11,086 bases of DNA from Eubacteriales bacterium. GTDB lineage: Bacteria; Bacillota; Clostridia; Christensenellales; CAG-138. The notes under the pieces were generated by a model that was not told the DNA's origin, made no database searches, and was given only the letters and a program-made list of their open reading frames with translations. Made by a program: the position numbers and the translations under genes. This document shows, one piece after another, positions 1-5,918 of this stretch; within the stretch, counting starts at the first letter, position 1; each line of letters starts with the position of its first letter. The stretch is from NCBI GenBank assembly GCA_030695285.1, contig JAUYTF010000056.1, positions 1 through 11,086 of the forward strand. The letters run 5' to 3'.

Positions 1-502
1 TTAGCAACTTGCCAAAGGCATTGCTCGGCTCGTCGGTCGAAGGGGTTTTATCCTCTTCCACGGCGCGCAGATGAGCCATGCTCTCGCGGATTTCGAAATC
101 CAGCGCGGGGTTTGCTCTTGCGGCTTTGCGATAGGCTCTTTTCAGCGCAGCGCGCGCCACGCGGGCTTTCATGTTCTTTTCGTCCGCCGCGTCGTCTGCG
201 GCTTTATACCAGGCAAGCAGCACATTGACGTCCGCCGCATAATCGAGCACAGGTGAAGCGTCCGCCATCGCCCGCCTGCCGCGATAGATGCGCGGGCCGC
301 AGTTGCCGGGCGAAAACTTCGCTCTGCCGCTGACGGCAAAGAGCGTCAGCGCGAGAAACGCGCAGTCATAGCTCAGCGTCAGCCGCTCCAGCTGTCCGTA
401 GCGCCTGCCGATGCTCTTGCAAAGTCCGCAGTATATCCCGCGGTACTCCGCCTGTTCGCGCACCTTCAGTTCGCACTCCAGCGGGCGGATATAGCCAAAC
501 AT
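1..502 (-). CDS. DUF5685 family protein (3' end beyond the window)
   Basis: The frame is open from an ATG at 502 to the left edge, giving 167 visible residues of a protein whose family is usually nearer 280-300. The N-terminus begins MFGYIRPLECELKVRE and continues into YCGLCKSIGRRYGQ (CxxC at residues 25-28). It then has LTLSYDCAFLALTLF at about 41-55 and YAADVNVLLAWYK at about 88-100. This order is what I recall for DUF5685, a Clostridia family of unknown function with conserved cysteines. An extra Cys at 68 may belong to the same metal or redox site. The start is supported by AAAGGA (511-516) eight bases upstream. A candidate promoter (532-560) follows the terminator of the previous gene, so this looks like a separate transcription unit. 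Function is not known; metal or Fe-S binding is only inferred from the cysteines. No signal peptide is visible. Confidence 0.85.
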   Translation of the reverse strand, partial: MFGYIRPLECELKVREQAEYRGIYCGLCKSIGRRYGQLERLTLSYDCAFLALTLFAVSGRAKFSPGNCGPRIYRGRRAMADASPVLDYAADVNVLLAWYKAADDAADEKNMKARVARAALKRAYRKAARANPALDFEIRESMAHLRAVEEDKTPSTDEPSNAFGKLL

Positions 503-531
503 ATGCCGTTTCCTTTCTGCGTACAGAAAAT

Positions 532-560
532 ATTGTATCATGCAATGGCATCTGTGAGAA
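532..560 (-). promoter_or_regulatory. Predicted sigma-A promoter for the DUF5685 gene
   Basis: Reading the minus strand there is TTCTCA at 560-555 (four of six matches to TTGACA), a 17-base spacer, and TACAAT at 537-532 (five of six matches to TATAAT). It lies about 30 bases before the ATG at 502 and just after the terminator at 627-654. The spacing is ideal but the -35 box is weak. Confidence 0.45.
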
Positions 561-626
561 TGCCTTTTTTCCGTCGATGGTGTGAACGAATGTGAAACAA
601 CCCCTTTTTGCGCGAAAACCTGGCGC

Positions 627-654
627 AAAAAAGCCGCGGCGTCCTGCTGCGGCT
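627..654 (-). terminator. Rho-independent terminator after the DUF1858 gene
   Basis: On the minus strand AGCCGCAGC (654-646) pairs with GCCGCGGCT (640-632) across a five-base loop, with one A-C mismatch. Six Ts follow (632-627). It sits about 30 bases past the DUF1858 stop codon. The + strand copy is followed by only four Ts, so termination is expected mainly on the minus strand. Confidence 0.8.
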
Positions 655-683
655 GGTTTTGCGTGCTAGAAGCGTTTTAGTCG

Positions 684-884
684 TTACTTGCCCGCGAGAT
701 ACTGGTTGATGTCGCCGATGAGCGTGTCGGGATCGATTCCATGTACCGCACAGGCCTGCTCAATCGTCTCGCCGTGCGCCATCGCGCAGCCGAGGCAGTG
801 CATGCCCGCGCTCATGAGAATATCCGCGGTGCCTTCGTCCAGTTCGATCACCTGATGAATGAGCATATCTTTTGTTGCCTGCAT
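684..884 (-). CDS. DUF1858 domain protein, hybrid-cluster-protein-associated CxxC type
   Basis: A 66-residue protein made of a single domain. It starts with a helical segment (MLIHQVIELDEGTADILMS), followed by GMHCLGCAMAHGETIEQAC, and ends in a short helix (DPDTLIGDINQYL). The CLGC pair is at residues 30-33, with a further Cys at 45. This is the pattern of DUF1858 and of the hybrid-cluster-protein-associated redox disulfide family (TIGR03980). Those small cytoplasmic proteins are thought to act as thiol-disulfide or metal-binding partners, but no reaction is established. The start is fixed by TCCTCC on the + strand (893-898, GGAGGA in the mRNA) eight bases from the ATG. It has its own extended -10 promoter and a strong terminator, so it appears monocistronic. 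No hybrid cluster protein gene (hcp) is present in the window. Confidence 0.9.
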   Translation of the reverse strand: MQATKDMLIHQVIELDEGTADILMSAGMHCLGCAMAHGETIEQACAVHGIDPDTLIGDINQYLAGK

Positions 885-892
885 TTGTTTCG

Positions 893-898
893 TCCTCC
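893..898 (-). promoter_or_regulatory. Ribosome-binding site of the DUF1858 gene
   Basis: GGAGGA on the minus strand, eight bases before the ATG at 884. It is a near-perfect Shine-Dalgarno sequence and decides the start. Confidence 0.8.
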
Positions 899-909
899 AA
901 AGTTGTTTC

Positions 910-932
910 GCTAGTCGTTCTTAATCACTAGC
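910..932. repeat. Inverted repeat GCTAGT-N11-ACTAGC, possible operator
   Basis: Perfect six-base arms at 910-915 and 927-932 are separated by 11 bases. A third copy of ACTAG lies at 938-942, overlapping the predicted -10 box of the DUF1858 gene. The repeat falls just downstream of the expected transcription start (about 934), where a repressor would block transcription. A role as operator is inferred from position and symmetry alone. Confidence 0.4.
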
Positions 933-940
933 TGTTTACT

Positions 941-949
941 AGTATATCA
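941..949 (-). promoter_or_regulatory. Extended -10 promoter of the DUF1858 gene
   Basis: The minus strand reads TGA followed by TATACT (949-941), the TGn extended -10 arrangement with five of six matches to TATAAT. No good -35 hexamer lies 16-18 bases upstream, which is usual for extended -10 promoters. The surrounding 935-970 is clearly AT-rich compared with the neighbouring genes. Confidence 0.55.
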
Positions 950-1024
950 TCATTTCTTGAAAAATAAAGTGCTTTTCCAACGGAATTTCGCGTAAGTTGC
1001 GTAAAAAACCGATGCATTCGCCGT

Positions 1025-1480
1025 TTAGCTGCGGGTTTCGAAGACGTTCCCGCAGTTGGTGCAGGTCACGCGGATTCTCCCCTTGCCGCGCGGGACGCGA
1101 AGCCGCTGCGCACACTGCGGACAGATGAGGTACTTGTATTGCTTCATTTCACTCCATGTCGGGTTCTTTTGCGCGCCCTTTGCGCGGGTGGTGCCGCTCT
1201 TGGCTCCGGTGCGCTTTGCGCGGAAGGTGCGTCGAAACCAGTCCTTGACCGCTGTTTCATAGGTCAGGTATTTCATGTTTTCTTGATAGCGCTTGTTGAA
1301 GTCTTTGCTCATCATGCGAATCACCATCAGCACGAGCAGCGCGCCGCTCAACAAGCTAAACACAATTCTCAGCCATCCGACCGTGCCGGAGACAAGCATG
1401 CCGATGAGCGACAGTGCCAGCGCGAAAATGAGCATCGCGCGGCCCAGCTCGTCTATGCCTCTTTTCATCTGTTGAAACAT
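1025..1480 (-). CDS. Small two-helix membrane protein with C-terminal zinc ribbon
   Basis: A 151-residue protein. Two hydrophobic helices (about 14-32 and 36-55) are followed by a basic cytoplasmic stretch (RRTFRAKRTGAKSGTTRAK, about 83-101) and a C-terminal zinc ribbon. The ribbon has CPQC at 120-123 and CTNC at 140-143, with LRVPRGKGRIRVTC between them. I recognise this as an uncharacterised protein family common in Clostridia (KYLICPQC...RVPRGKG...TCTNC), usually annotated only as a zinc-ribbon domain protein. A longer reading from a GTG at 1516 is possible, but the ATG at 1480 has GAGGG (1487-1491) at six bases, so I chose it. It lies 104 bases after the GH13 gene, with no terminator between them, and may be co-transcribed with it. 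Function unknown; nucleic-acid or protein binding by the ribbon is a guess. Confidence 0.82.
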   Translation of the reverse strand: MFQQMKRGIDELGRAMLIFALALSLIGMLVSGTVGWLRIVFSLLSGALLVLMVIRMMSKDFNKRYQENMKYLTYETAVKDWFRRTFRAKRTGAKSGTTRAKGAQKNPTWSEMKQYKYLICPQCAQRLRVPRGKGRIRVTCTNCGNVFETRS

Positions 1481-1584
1481 CCGTATCCCTCGCTTTGGTT
1501 TGGTATCAATCGGCACGTCGGCCGTTATAATTCAGATCAGGTCGGGTGAACTGCCCGTTGCGCATCTAAGCGGCGCGGCAGCAG

Positions 1585-3531
1585 TTATCGGCTCAAGTAC
1601 AGCCGCGCGGTCAGCGGCCCAAGCAGCATTTTCGCTTCGCCGTTCTGCGGCGTGAGCGTCTCTTGCGTGAGCACGTCCGTCAGCATTTGATCCAGTCCAA
1701 TGGGGCTTTCCCCGTCCGCGCCCTGCGGAATGTCGTCCGGGTGCAGCGTCACGGTCTGTTCCCGTTCGCCGCGGTTGATCAGCAGCAGCGCCTGCTCCCC
1801 GCTTTCAGGCAGCCAGCGCAGCACGGCGAATACCTCCGGCGAGAGCGCGCCCATGCGGCAAAGCCCTCGCTTGAGCGCGGCGCTTTCCTTGCGCGCGCGC
1901 ATCAGGGCGGAATAGCCCGCAAAAACCGCCTCGTTCTGTGCGCCCCAGGGATAGGTGCCGCGGTTAAAAGGATCGCTCATGCCCGTCATACCCGCCTCGT
2001 CTCCATAATAGACACAGGGCACGCCCGGTAACGCCATCTGCAGCGCGGCCGCGAGGATCAGGCGAAGGTAGCCCTTCTCTTGATCCTGCTCATTCGGGCG
2101 AAACGCCGCCTGCAGTTTGCGCGAGACCGCGTTGCGATCCGGTGCGCCACTCAGCGCGGTTGCCGCGCGGATGATGTCGTGGGAGCTGATCAAATTCAGG
2201 CACGCCTCGAAAAACGGCCTCGGATAATGCTCCCGCAGCGTTTGCAGCGCGTGATCGAGCGCGTACGCGTCCGTTCGCGCGATTAAAAACGAGATCGCGG
2301 CCTCGGTGAAGGGATAGTTCATCGCGCTGTCGAGCTCGTCGCCGTTGACATAGCCGCGCCTGCCCTCCGGGCCGTATTTGTTGGAGCAATCCTCCCAAAC
2401 TTCGCCGAGCAGCACGCTCTCCGGGTCGTTTTGCTTCATCCTACGGCGCAAAGTGCGAATGAACTCGTCCGGCAGTTCGTCTGCCACGTCCAGCCGCCAG
2501 CTTGTTGCGCCCACGCCCGCCCAGTGCGAGAGCACTCCGTGTTCGCCTGCGATGAAGTCCGTATAGCTTGGCTCCAGCTCGTTGACGTTTGGCAGCGAGG
2601 GGAAGCCCCACCAGCTATCGTAATGCTTGCGATCTCCCGCAAAGCGATACCAGCTTTTGTAAGGTGAATCGTCCGCCTCATAAGCGCCAACGCCGTCGTA
2701 GCGTGAATACTTGTCAAAATAGCGGCTGTCCGCGCCCGTGTGCGAAAACACGCCGTCAAGCATGATGCGGATTCCCCGCTGCCCCGCTTCTGCGCAGAGT
2801 GCGCGAAACTCGTCTTCGCTGCCGAAGATCGGGTCGATGCGGTGATAGTCCGCCGTGTCATAGCGGTGGTTGCTTGCGGACTCAAACACGGGATTGAGGT
2901 AGAGCGCGGTCACGCCCAGCGAGGCAAGGTAACCGAGCTTCTCGCGGATGCCGTTACTATCCCCGCCGAAAAAGTCATTGGGCTCATAGTCCGAAGCGCC
3001 GGGTGCGGGCGTATAGCACACGTCCTCGCTCCAGCGGTCGTGAATGCGCAAAAACCTACCCTTGTTGACGTGATATTTCGCGCGCTCGCGGAAGTCCTCC
3101 CAGCTGCTCCTGCGGAAGCGGTCGGGAAATATCTGATACACGATCCCCTCGCGCCAGTGCGCGGGTGTGGCGAAAGCGCCGTCGTAAACCGTGATCTGAT
3201 AGGAGCGCGGCGCGTGAAATTCCAACCGCCCTTCTCCGCTGTCCGCGCCGTAATACTGTGTGCGCCCGTCGCTCGTGCGTATGATGAAATAATACCAAAC
3301 GAGGCAGGGCGCTTCCGGCATGGGGACGTCTCCATAGGCGCGCCCATCCACATGCGTCAGGTCAAAGAAGGACTCCACGCCTAGTTGGTTATACAGGCGC
3401 AGCTGTAAGCGCGCACCCGGGTCGCCGCCGATCTCGGCCTCGATATGTACGCTCGTGCTGCAAGGCACCGCGCCTTGCGGTCTGCGAAACGAGAGGAGTC
3501 TTGAATGGTGTCGAAACGTGATCATAAGCAT
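1585..3531 (-). CDS. GH13 alpha-glycosidase (neopullulanase / cyclomaltodextrinase-like)
   Basis: A protein of 648 residues, or 646 if translation starts at the second ATG (3525). Residues 1-120 form an N-terminal beta-sandwich of the kind found before GH13 barrels. The catalytic barrel starts at GIVYQIFPDRF (129-139). The four conserved GH13 regions are all present: DGVFSH (259-264); RLDVAD with nucleophile D348; GEVWED with acid/base E377; and SSHD with transition-state Asp D452. A C-terminal beta domain runs from about 560. Region IV reads SHDIIR, where relatives often have SHDTPR, but the catalytic His-Asp pair is intact. There is no signal peptide, so it should hydrolyse alpha-1,4 (perhaps alpha-1,6) links of maltodextrins in the cytoplasm. 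No transporter or regulator is adjacent. An in-frame stop upstream restricts the start to these two ATGs, and neither has a well-placed ribosome-binding site. Exact substrate is not readable. Confidence 0.93.
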   Translation of the reverse strand: MLMITFRHHSRLLSFRRPQGAVPCSTSVHIEAEIGGDPGARLQLRLYNQLGVESFFDLTHVDGRAYGDVPMPEAPCLVWYYFIIRTSDGRTQYYGADSGEGRLEFHAPRSYQITVYDGAFATPAHWREGIVYQIFPDRFRRSSWEDFRERAKYHVNKGRFLRIHDRWSEDVCYTPAPGASDYEPNDFFGGDSNGIREKLGYLASLGVTALYLNPVFESASNHRYDTADYHRIDPIFGSEDEFRALCAEAGQRGIRIMLDGVFSHTGADSRYFDKYSRYDGVGAYEADDSPYKSWYRFAGDRKHYDSWWGFPSLPNVNELEPSYTDFIAGEHGVLSHWAGVGATSWRLDVADELPDEFIRTLRRRMKQNDPESVLLGEVWEDCSNKYGPEGRRGYVNGDELDSAMNYPFTEAAISFLIARTDAYALDHALQTLREHYPRPFFEACLNLISSHDIIRAATALSGAPDRNAVSRKLQAAFRPNEQDQEKGYLRLILAAALQMALPGVPCVYYGDEAGMTGMSDPFNRGTYPWGAQNEAVFAGYSALMRARKESAALKRGLCRMGALSPEVFAVLRWLPESGEQALLLINRGEREQTVTLHPDDIPQGADGESPIGLDQMLTDVLTQETLTPQNGEAKMLLGPLTARLYLSR

Positions 3532-3537
3532 AGTATA
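3532..3537 (-). promoter_or_regulatory. Possible -10 box abutting the GH13 start codon
   Basis: TATACT lies directly before the ATG at 3531, so a transcript starting seven bases downstream would begin exactly at the second in-frame ATG (3525). No acceptable -35 hexamer or TGn extension is seen, so this is only a candidate. The G-run at 3545-3549 is 13 bases from the first ATG, too far for a good Shine-Dalgarno site. Confidence 0.25.
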
Positions 3538-3662
3538 GCGGATTCCCCCGAGCCGGGCATAGCATTACGCGGAATGTTGCGAGCTTTTCACAATTCTACC
3601 GTCTTGGAAAAAGCAGCTTCCGTTTTGACACAAATTGCGTGCCTTTCGCGCCCTCAAGCCGC

Positions 3663-3710
3663 AAAAAAGCCGCGCTTGCTTCAGGCATCTTCGCCCGCCT
3701 TGCTGCGGCT
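3663..3710 (-). terminator. Rho-independent terminator after the GlmU-like gene
   Basis: On the minus strand AGCCGC (3710-3705) pairs with GCGGCT (3673-3668), and an inner AGGC/GCCT pair can close part of the long loop. The arm runs directly into Ts (3668-3663). It begins about ten bases after the stop codon at 3721 and would end the yybS-gdpP-rplI-dnaB transcription unit. The outer arms and T-tract match those of the terminator at 627-654. Confidence 0.7.
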
Positions 3711-3720
3711 GTCGAAAGTC

Positions 3721-4380
3721 TTATTTGCGCGGAACGATCTCGTCCTGAGATTTGAAAATGTGCCCCGCCTTGACCACGCCGCGCACACGCGAGAGCGGAT
3801 AGATGGAGGCATGGGGTTCGATCACCGTGCCGGGGTTTAATACGCTGTTGCAGCCCACCTCGACATGGTCGCCCAGGATTGCGCCGAATTTTTTGAGCCC
3901 CGTCTCATGGGTGACTCCGCCAAATCGCACGACGACGAGCGACTTGTCGCTCTTGACGTTGGAGCAGATCGCCCCTGCGCCCATGTGCGAATAGTGGCCC
4001 AAAATGCTGTCTCCAACGTAGTTATAGTGCGGCACCTGCACCTTGTCAAAGAGGATGCAGTTTTTCAGTTCGGTCGAGTTGCCCACCACGCACCCACGGC
4101 CAACGAGCACGCAGCCGCGGATAAACGCGCCGGGCCGTACCTCCGTGTGCTCTCCGATGATGGTCGGCCCTGCGATATAGGTATTCGGGTACAGCATTGC
4201 GCTTCTATGAATCCAGACCTCTTCGCCGGGATGGTCATACTCCTGCGGGTTTAGCGCAGGCCCTATCTCGCGCACAAACCCTTTGATCTTGGGCAGCACT
4301 TCCCAGGGATAGGTCGTTTCAGAGAATAGTTTCCACGCCAGCGTCGCGGAAAGGTCAGCAAACATATCTGTATTCTTCAT
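3721..4380 (-). CDS. GlmU-like left-handed beta-helix acyltransferase (no uridylyltransferase domain)
   Basis: A 219-residue protein. An N-terminal helical segment (MFADLSATLAWKLFSETTYPWEVLPKIK, split here as residues 6-20 and 21-33) precedes a run of hexapeptide repeats from about 58 to 190. Near 116-126 is VPHYNYVGDS, which matches the GlmU segment carrying the acetyltransferase His and Tyr (here H118 and Y121). Databases commonly call this family 'UDP-N-acetylglucosamine pyrophosphorylase', but the N-terminal nucleotidyltransferase domain of GlmU, with its GxGTRM-type loop, is absent. The sequence therefore supports an acyl- or acetyltransferase on a sugar phosphate or nucleotide sugar; the substrate is inferred. 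A longer frame could start from a TTG overlapping dnaB, but the family begins near MKNTDMFADL, so I use the ATG at 4380. It is 85 bases after dnaB, probably in the same transcript, and closed by a terminator. Confidence 0.85.
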   Translation of the reverse strand: MKNTDMFADLSATLAWKLFSETTYPWEVLPKIKGFVREIGPALNPQEYDHPGEEVWIHRSAMLYPNTYIAGPTIIGEHTEVRPGAFIRGCVLVGRGCVVGNSTELKNCILFDKVQVPHYNYVGDSILGHYSHMGAGAICSNVKSDKSLVVVRFGGVTHETGLKKFGAILGDHVEVGCNSVLNPGTVIEPHASIYPLSRVRGVVKAGHIFKSQDEIVPRK

Positions 4381-4398
4381 GCATTCATCCGTTCCTTT
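4377..4398 (-). promoter_or_regulatory. Shine-Dalgarno site with a three-codon leader ORF overlapping the GlmU-like start
   Basis: AAAGGA (4398-4393) is 12 bases from the gene's ATG at 4380 but only four bases from another ATG at 4388. That frame reads Met-Asn-Ala-stop, and its TGA overlaps the gene's ATG as ATGA. Ribosomes may load on the short frame and restart on the gene. The arrangement is seen directly; coupling is inferred. Confidence 0.4.
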
Positions 4399-4434
4399 AT
4401 CTGCGCCCGCATCATCGCCACTTCTCAGCGAAGC

Positions 4435-4467
4435 AACACAACCGTCTATGCCAAGTGCGGTCGTGTT
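4435..4467 (-). other. Hairpin overlapping the dnaB stop codon
   Basis: On the minus strand AACACGACCG (4467-4458) pairs with CGGTTGTGTT (4444-4435), ten pairs including one G-U, with a 13-base loop. The first arm begins inside the TAA stop of dnaB. No T-run follows, so it is not a standard terminator. It could protect or process the mRNA, or tune expression of the downstream gene. Confidence 0.45.
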
Positions 4468-5833
4468 ACTGGTTTTCCTGCGCAATGGAGCGGAAGCGCG
4501 TATATTCGCCTTGCCAGAGTAGTTTAATCAATCCTGTTGCACCGTGACGGTGCTTTGCGATGATGATCTGGCTTGTGTTGTCGCCCATCTCGTACTCCTG
4601 CGTATCGGGGTATGCCGCAGGGCGGTAGAGCAAAATGACCATGTCCGCATCCTGCTCAATGGAGCCGCTCTCGCGCAGATCCGAAATGACCGGCCTGTGG
4701 TCGGAGCGGTTATCTGGGCCGCGGTTGAGCTGGCAGAGCAGTATGATCGGCACATTGAGCTCGCGCGCAAGCAGTTTAAGCTGACGCGTCATGTCTGAGA
4801 TCTCCTGCATGCGGTTTCCGTCCTTGCGGGTGCTGCTGGCCTGCATGAGCTGCAGATAGTCGATGACGATCATATCCAGCCCCGCGCGCGCGGAGAGCCT
4901 GCGGCATTTGCTGCGGATCATCGATACATTCGCGCCGCTGGAGTCGTCGATATAGATCTTTGCCCTGCTCATGGGGTCCATGATCTCCATGAGAGAGTTC
5001 ATTTCGTTGTTGCCGATGAGGCCTTCCTTGATGCGCTGGGAGTCCACCGTAGCCTCCGTGCAGAGCATGCGCATGACGAGCTGCTCACGGCTCATCTCAA
5101 GGCTGAAGACCACAACCGTGCGCGCGTTGTGCACGGCCGCATATTGAACCACGTTCATTGCAAAGCTCGATTTGCCCATAGCGGGGCGGCTCGCCACGAT
5201 GATCAGATCGCTTTTTTGAAAACCGTTTGTCAAGCGATCCAGATCGACAAAACCGCTTGGTACTCCTGTGATCTTTCCGCGCCGCTGTGCCAGCTCGCCG
5301 ATGAGGTGATACGCCTCCGGCACGATCTGCTCCATAGGCAAGAGCGTGCCCTGCACCTTGCGCATGGAGATTTCATAGATGCGCTTTTCAGCCTGGTTTA
5401 GCGTGTCTTCCAGCTCTTTTTCGTCATCCATGCCGTCGCGCATGATTTCACCGCCCGCGCGGATCAGTGCGCGCTGCGTGCTCTTGGTCTCCACGAGGCT
5501 GATGTAGTGCTGCACATTCGCGGCAGTCGGCACAAACGTGACGAGGTCGGTGAGGTACGTCAGTCCGCCCGCCATGTCGAGCTTGTTGCGCCGCTCCAGC
5601 TCGGCGATGAGGGTGACGAGGTCAACCGCGTTTCCGCCCGCGCGCACATCCCGCATGGCGGCGAAGATCGTCGCATTTGCGGGAACGTAAAAGTCCTCTT
5701 CGTGCAGCTGCTCGAGGCAGATTTCCAGCGCGCCGGCGTCGATGAGCATGCTGCCGAGGACGGAGCGCTCCGCGTCGCTCACGTGCGGCAGTGTGGTTAT
5801 GCCACCGGTCTGGTTGAATTCGTATTGCTCCAT
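4466..5833 (-). CDS. dnaB: Replicative DNA helicase DnaB
   Basis: A 455-residue protein of the standard length for the hexameric 5'-3' helicase that unwinds DNA at the replication fork (the B. subtilis counterpart is named DnaC). The N-terminal collar domain covers about 15-115, followed by a linker helix near 165-185 and the RecA-like ATPase from about 190. Walker A is SRPAMGKSS (K221), the catalytic Glu is in FSLEMS (E246), Walker B is MIVIDYLQLM (D325), and the sensor Gln is in LLCQLNR (Q368). The KHRHG motif (427-431) lies near the expected arginine-finger position. No intein or insertion is present. The start ATG has GGAG (5840-5843) six bases upstream. The gene lies 85 bases after rplI, in the widely conserved rplI-dnaB order, with no terminator between them. 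Confidence 0.98.
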   Translation of the reverse strand: MEQYEFNQTGGITTLPHVSDAERSVLGSMLIDAGALEICLEQLHEEDFYVPANATIFAAMRDVRAGGNAVDLVTLIAELERRNKLDMAGGLTYLTDLVTFVPTAANVQHYISLVETKSTQRALIRAGGEIMRDGMDDEKELEDTLNQAEKRIYEISMRKVQGTLLPMEQIVPEAYHLIGELAQRRGKITGVPSGFVDLDRLTNGFQKSDLIIVASRPAMGKSSFAMNVVQYAAVHNARTVVVFSLEMSREQLVMRMLCTEATVDSQRIKEGLIGNNEMNSLMEIMDPMSRAKIYIDDSSGANVSMIRSKCRRLSARAGLDMIVIDYLQLMQASSTRKDGNRMQEISDMTRQLKLLARELNVPIILLCQLNRGPDNRSDHRPVISDLRESGSIEQDADMVILLYRPAAYPDTQEYEMGDNTSQIIIAKHRHGATGLIKLLWQGEYTRFRSIAQENQ

Positions 5834-5918
5834 CGGTCGCTCCGATCCGTTCGCTTTTGAAAAATATAGTTCATAGCCAGTTCACCCCGCGCCGGAAGCG
5901 CAGCAGGCGGGCAAAGTG

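Noticed and set aside
366..551. A 61-codon minus-strand frame at the left end
   Set aside because: It overlaps the DUF5685 frame, which has a family match, a good ribosome-binding site and a better start. This one is out of frame.
1005..1024. Terminator after the zinc-ribbon gene (T6 at 1004-1009 on the minus strand)
   Set aside because: Only a three-base-pair stem can form before the Ts, too weak to call.
2281..2400. GH13 region variation as a sign of an inactive enzyme
   Set aside because: Changes such as SHDIIR leave all three catalytic carboxylates and the region I and IV histidines in place, so loss of activity is not supported.
2740..3384. A 214-codon + strand open frame
   Set aside because: It is antisense to the GH13 gene, which shows all its catalytic regions. 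No ribosome-binding site or domain was seen.
3585..3610. Catabolite-repression (cre-like) site upstream of the GH13 gene (TGAAAAGCTCGCAACA on the minus strand)
   Set aside because: It matches the first bases of the cre consensus but lacks the central CG and the second half.
4381..4485. N-terminal extension of the GlmU-like protein from a TTG at 4485
   Set aside because: It would overlap dnaB, starts with a rare codon without a ribosome-binding site, and adds a low-complexity stretch not found at the start of this family.
5834..5918. Separate dnaB promoter between rplI and dnaB
   Set aside because: A TATATT box exists, but no -35 hexamer or TGn extension accompanies it, and no terminator precedes it.
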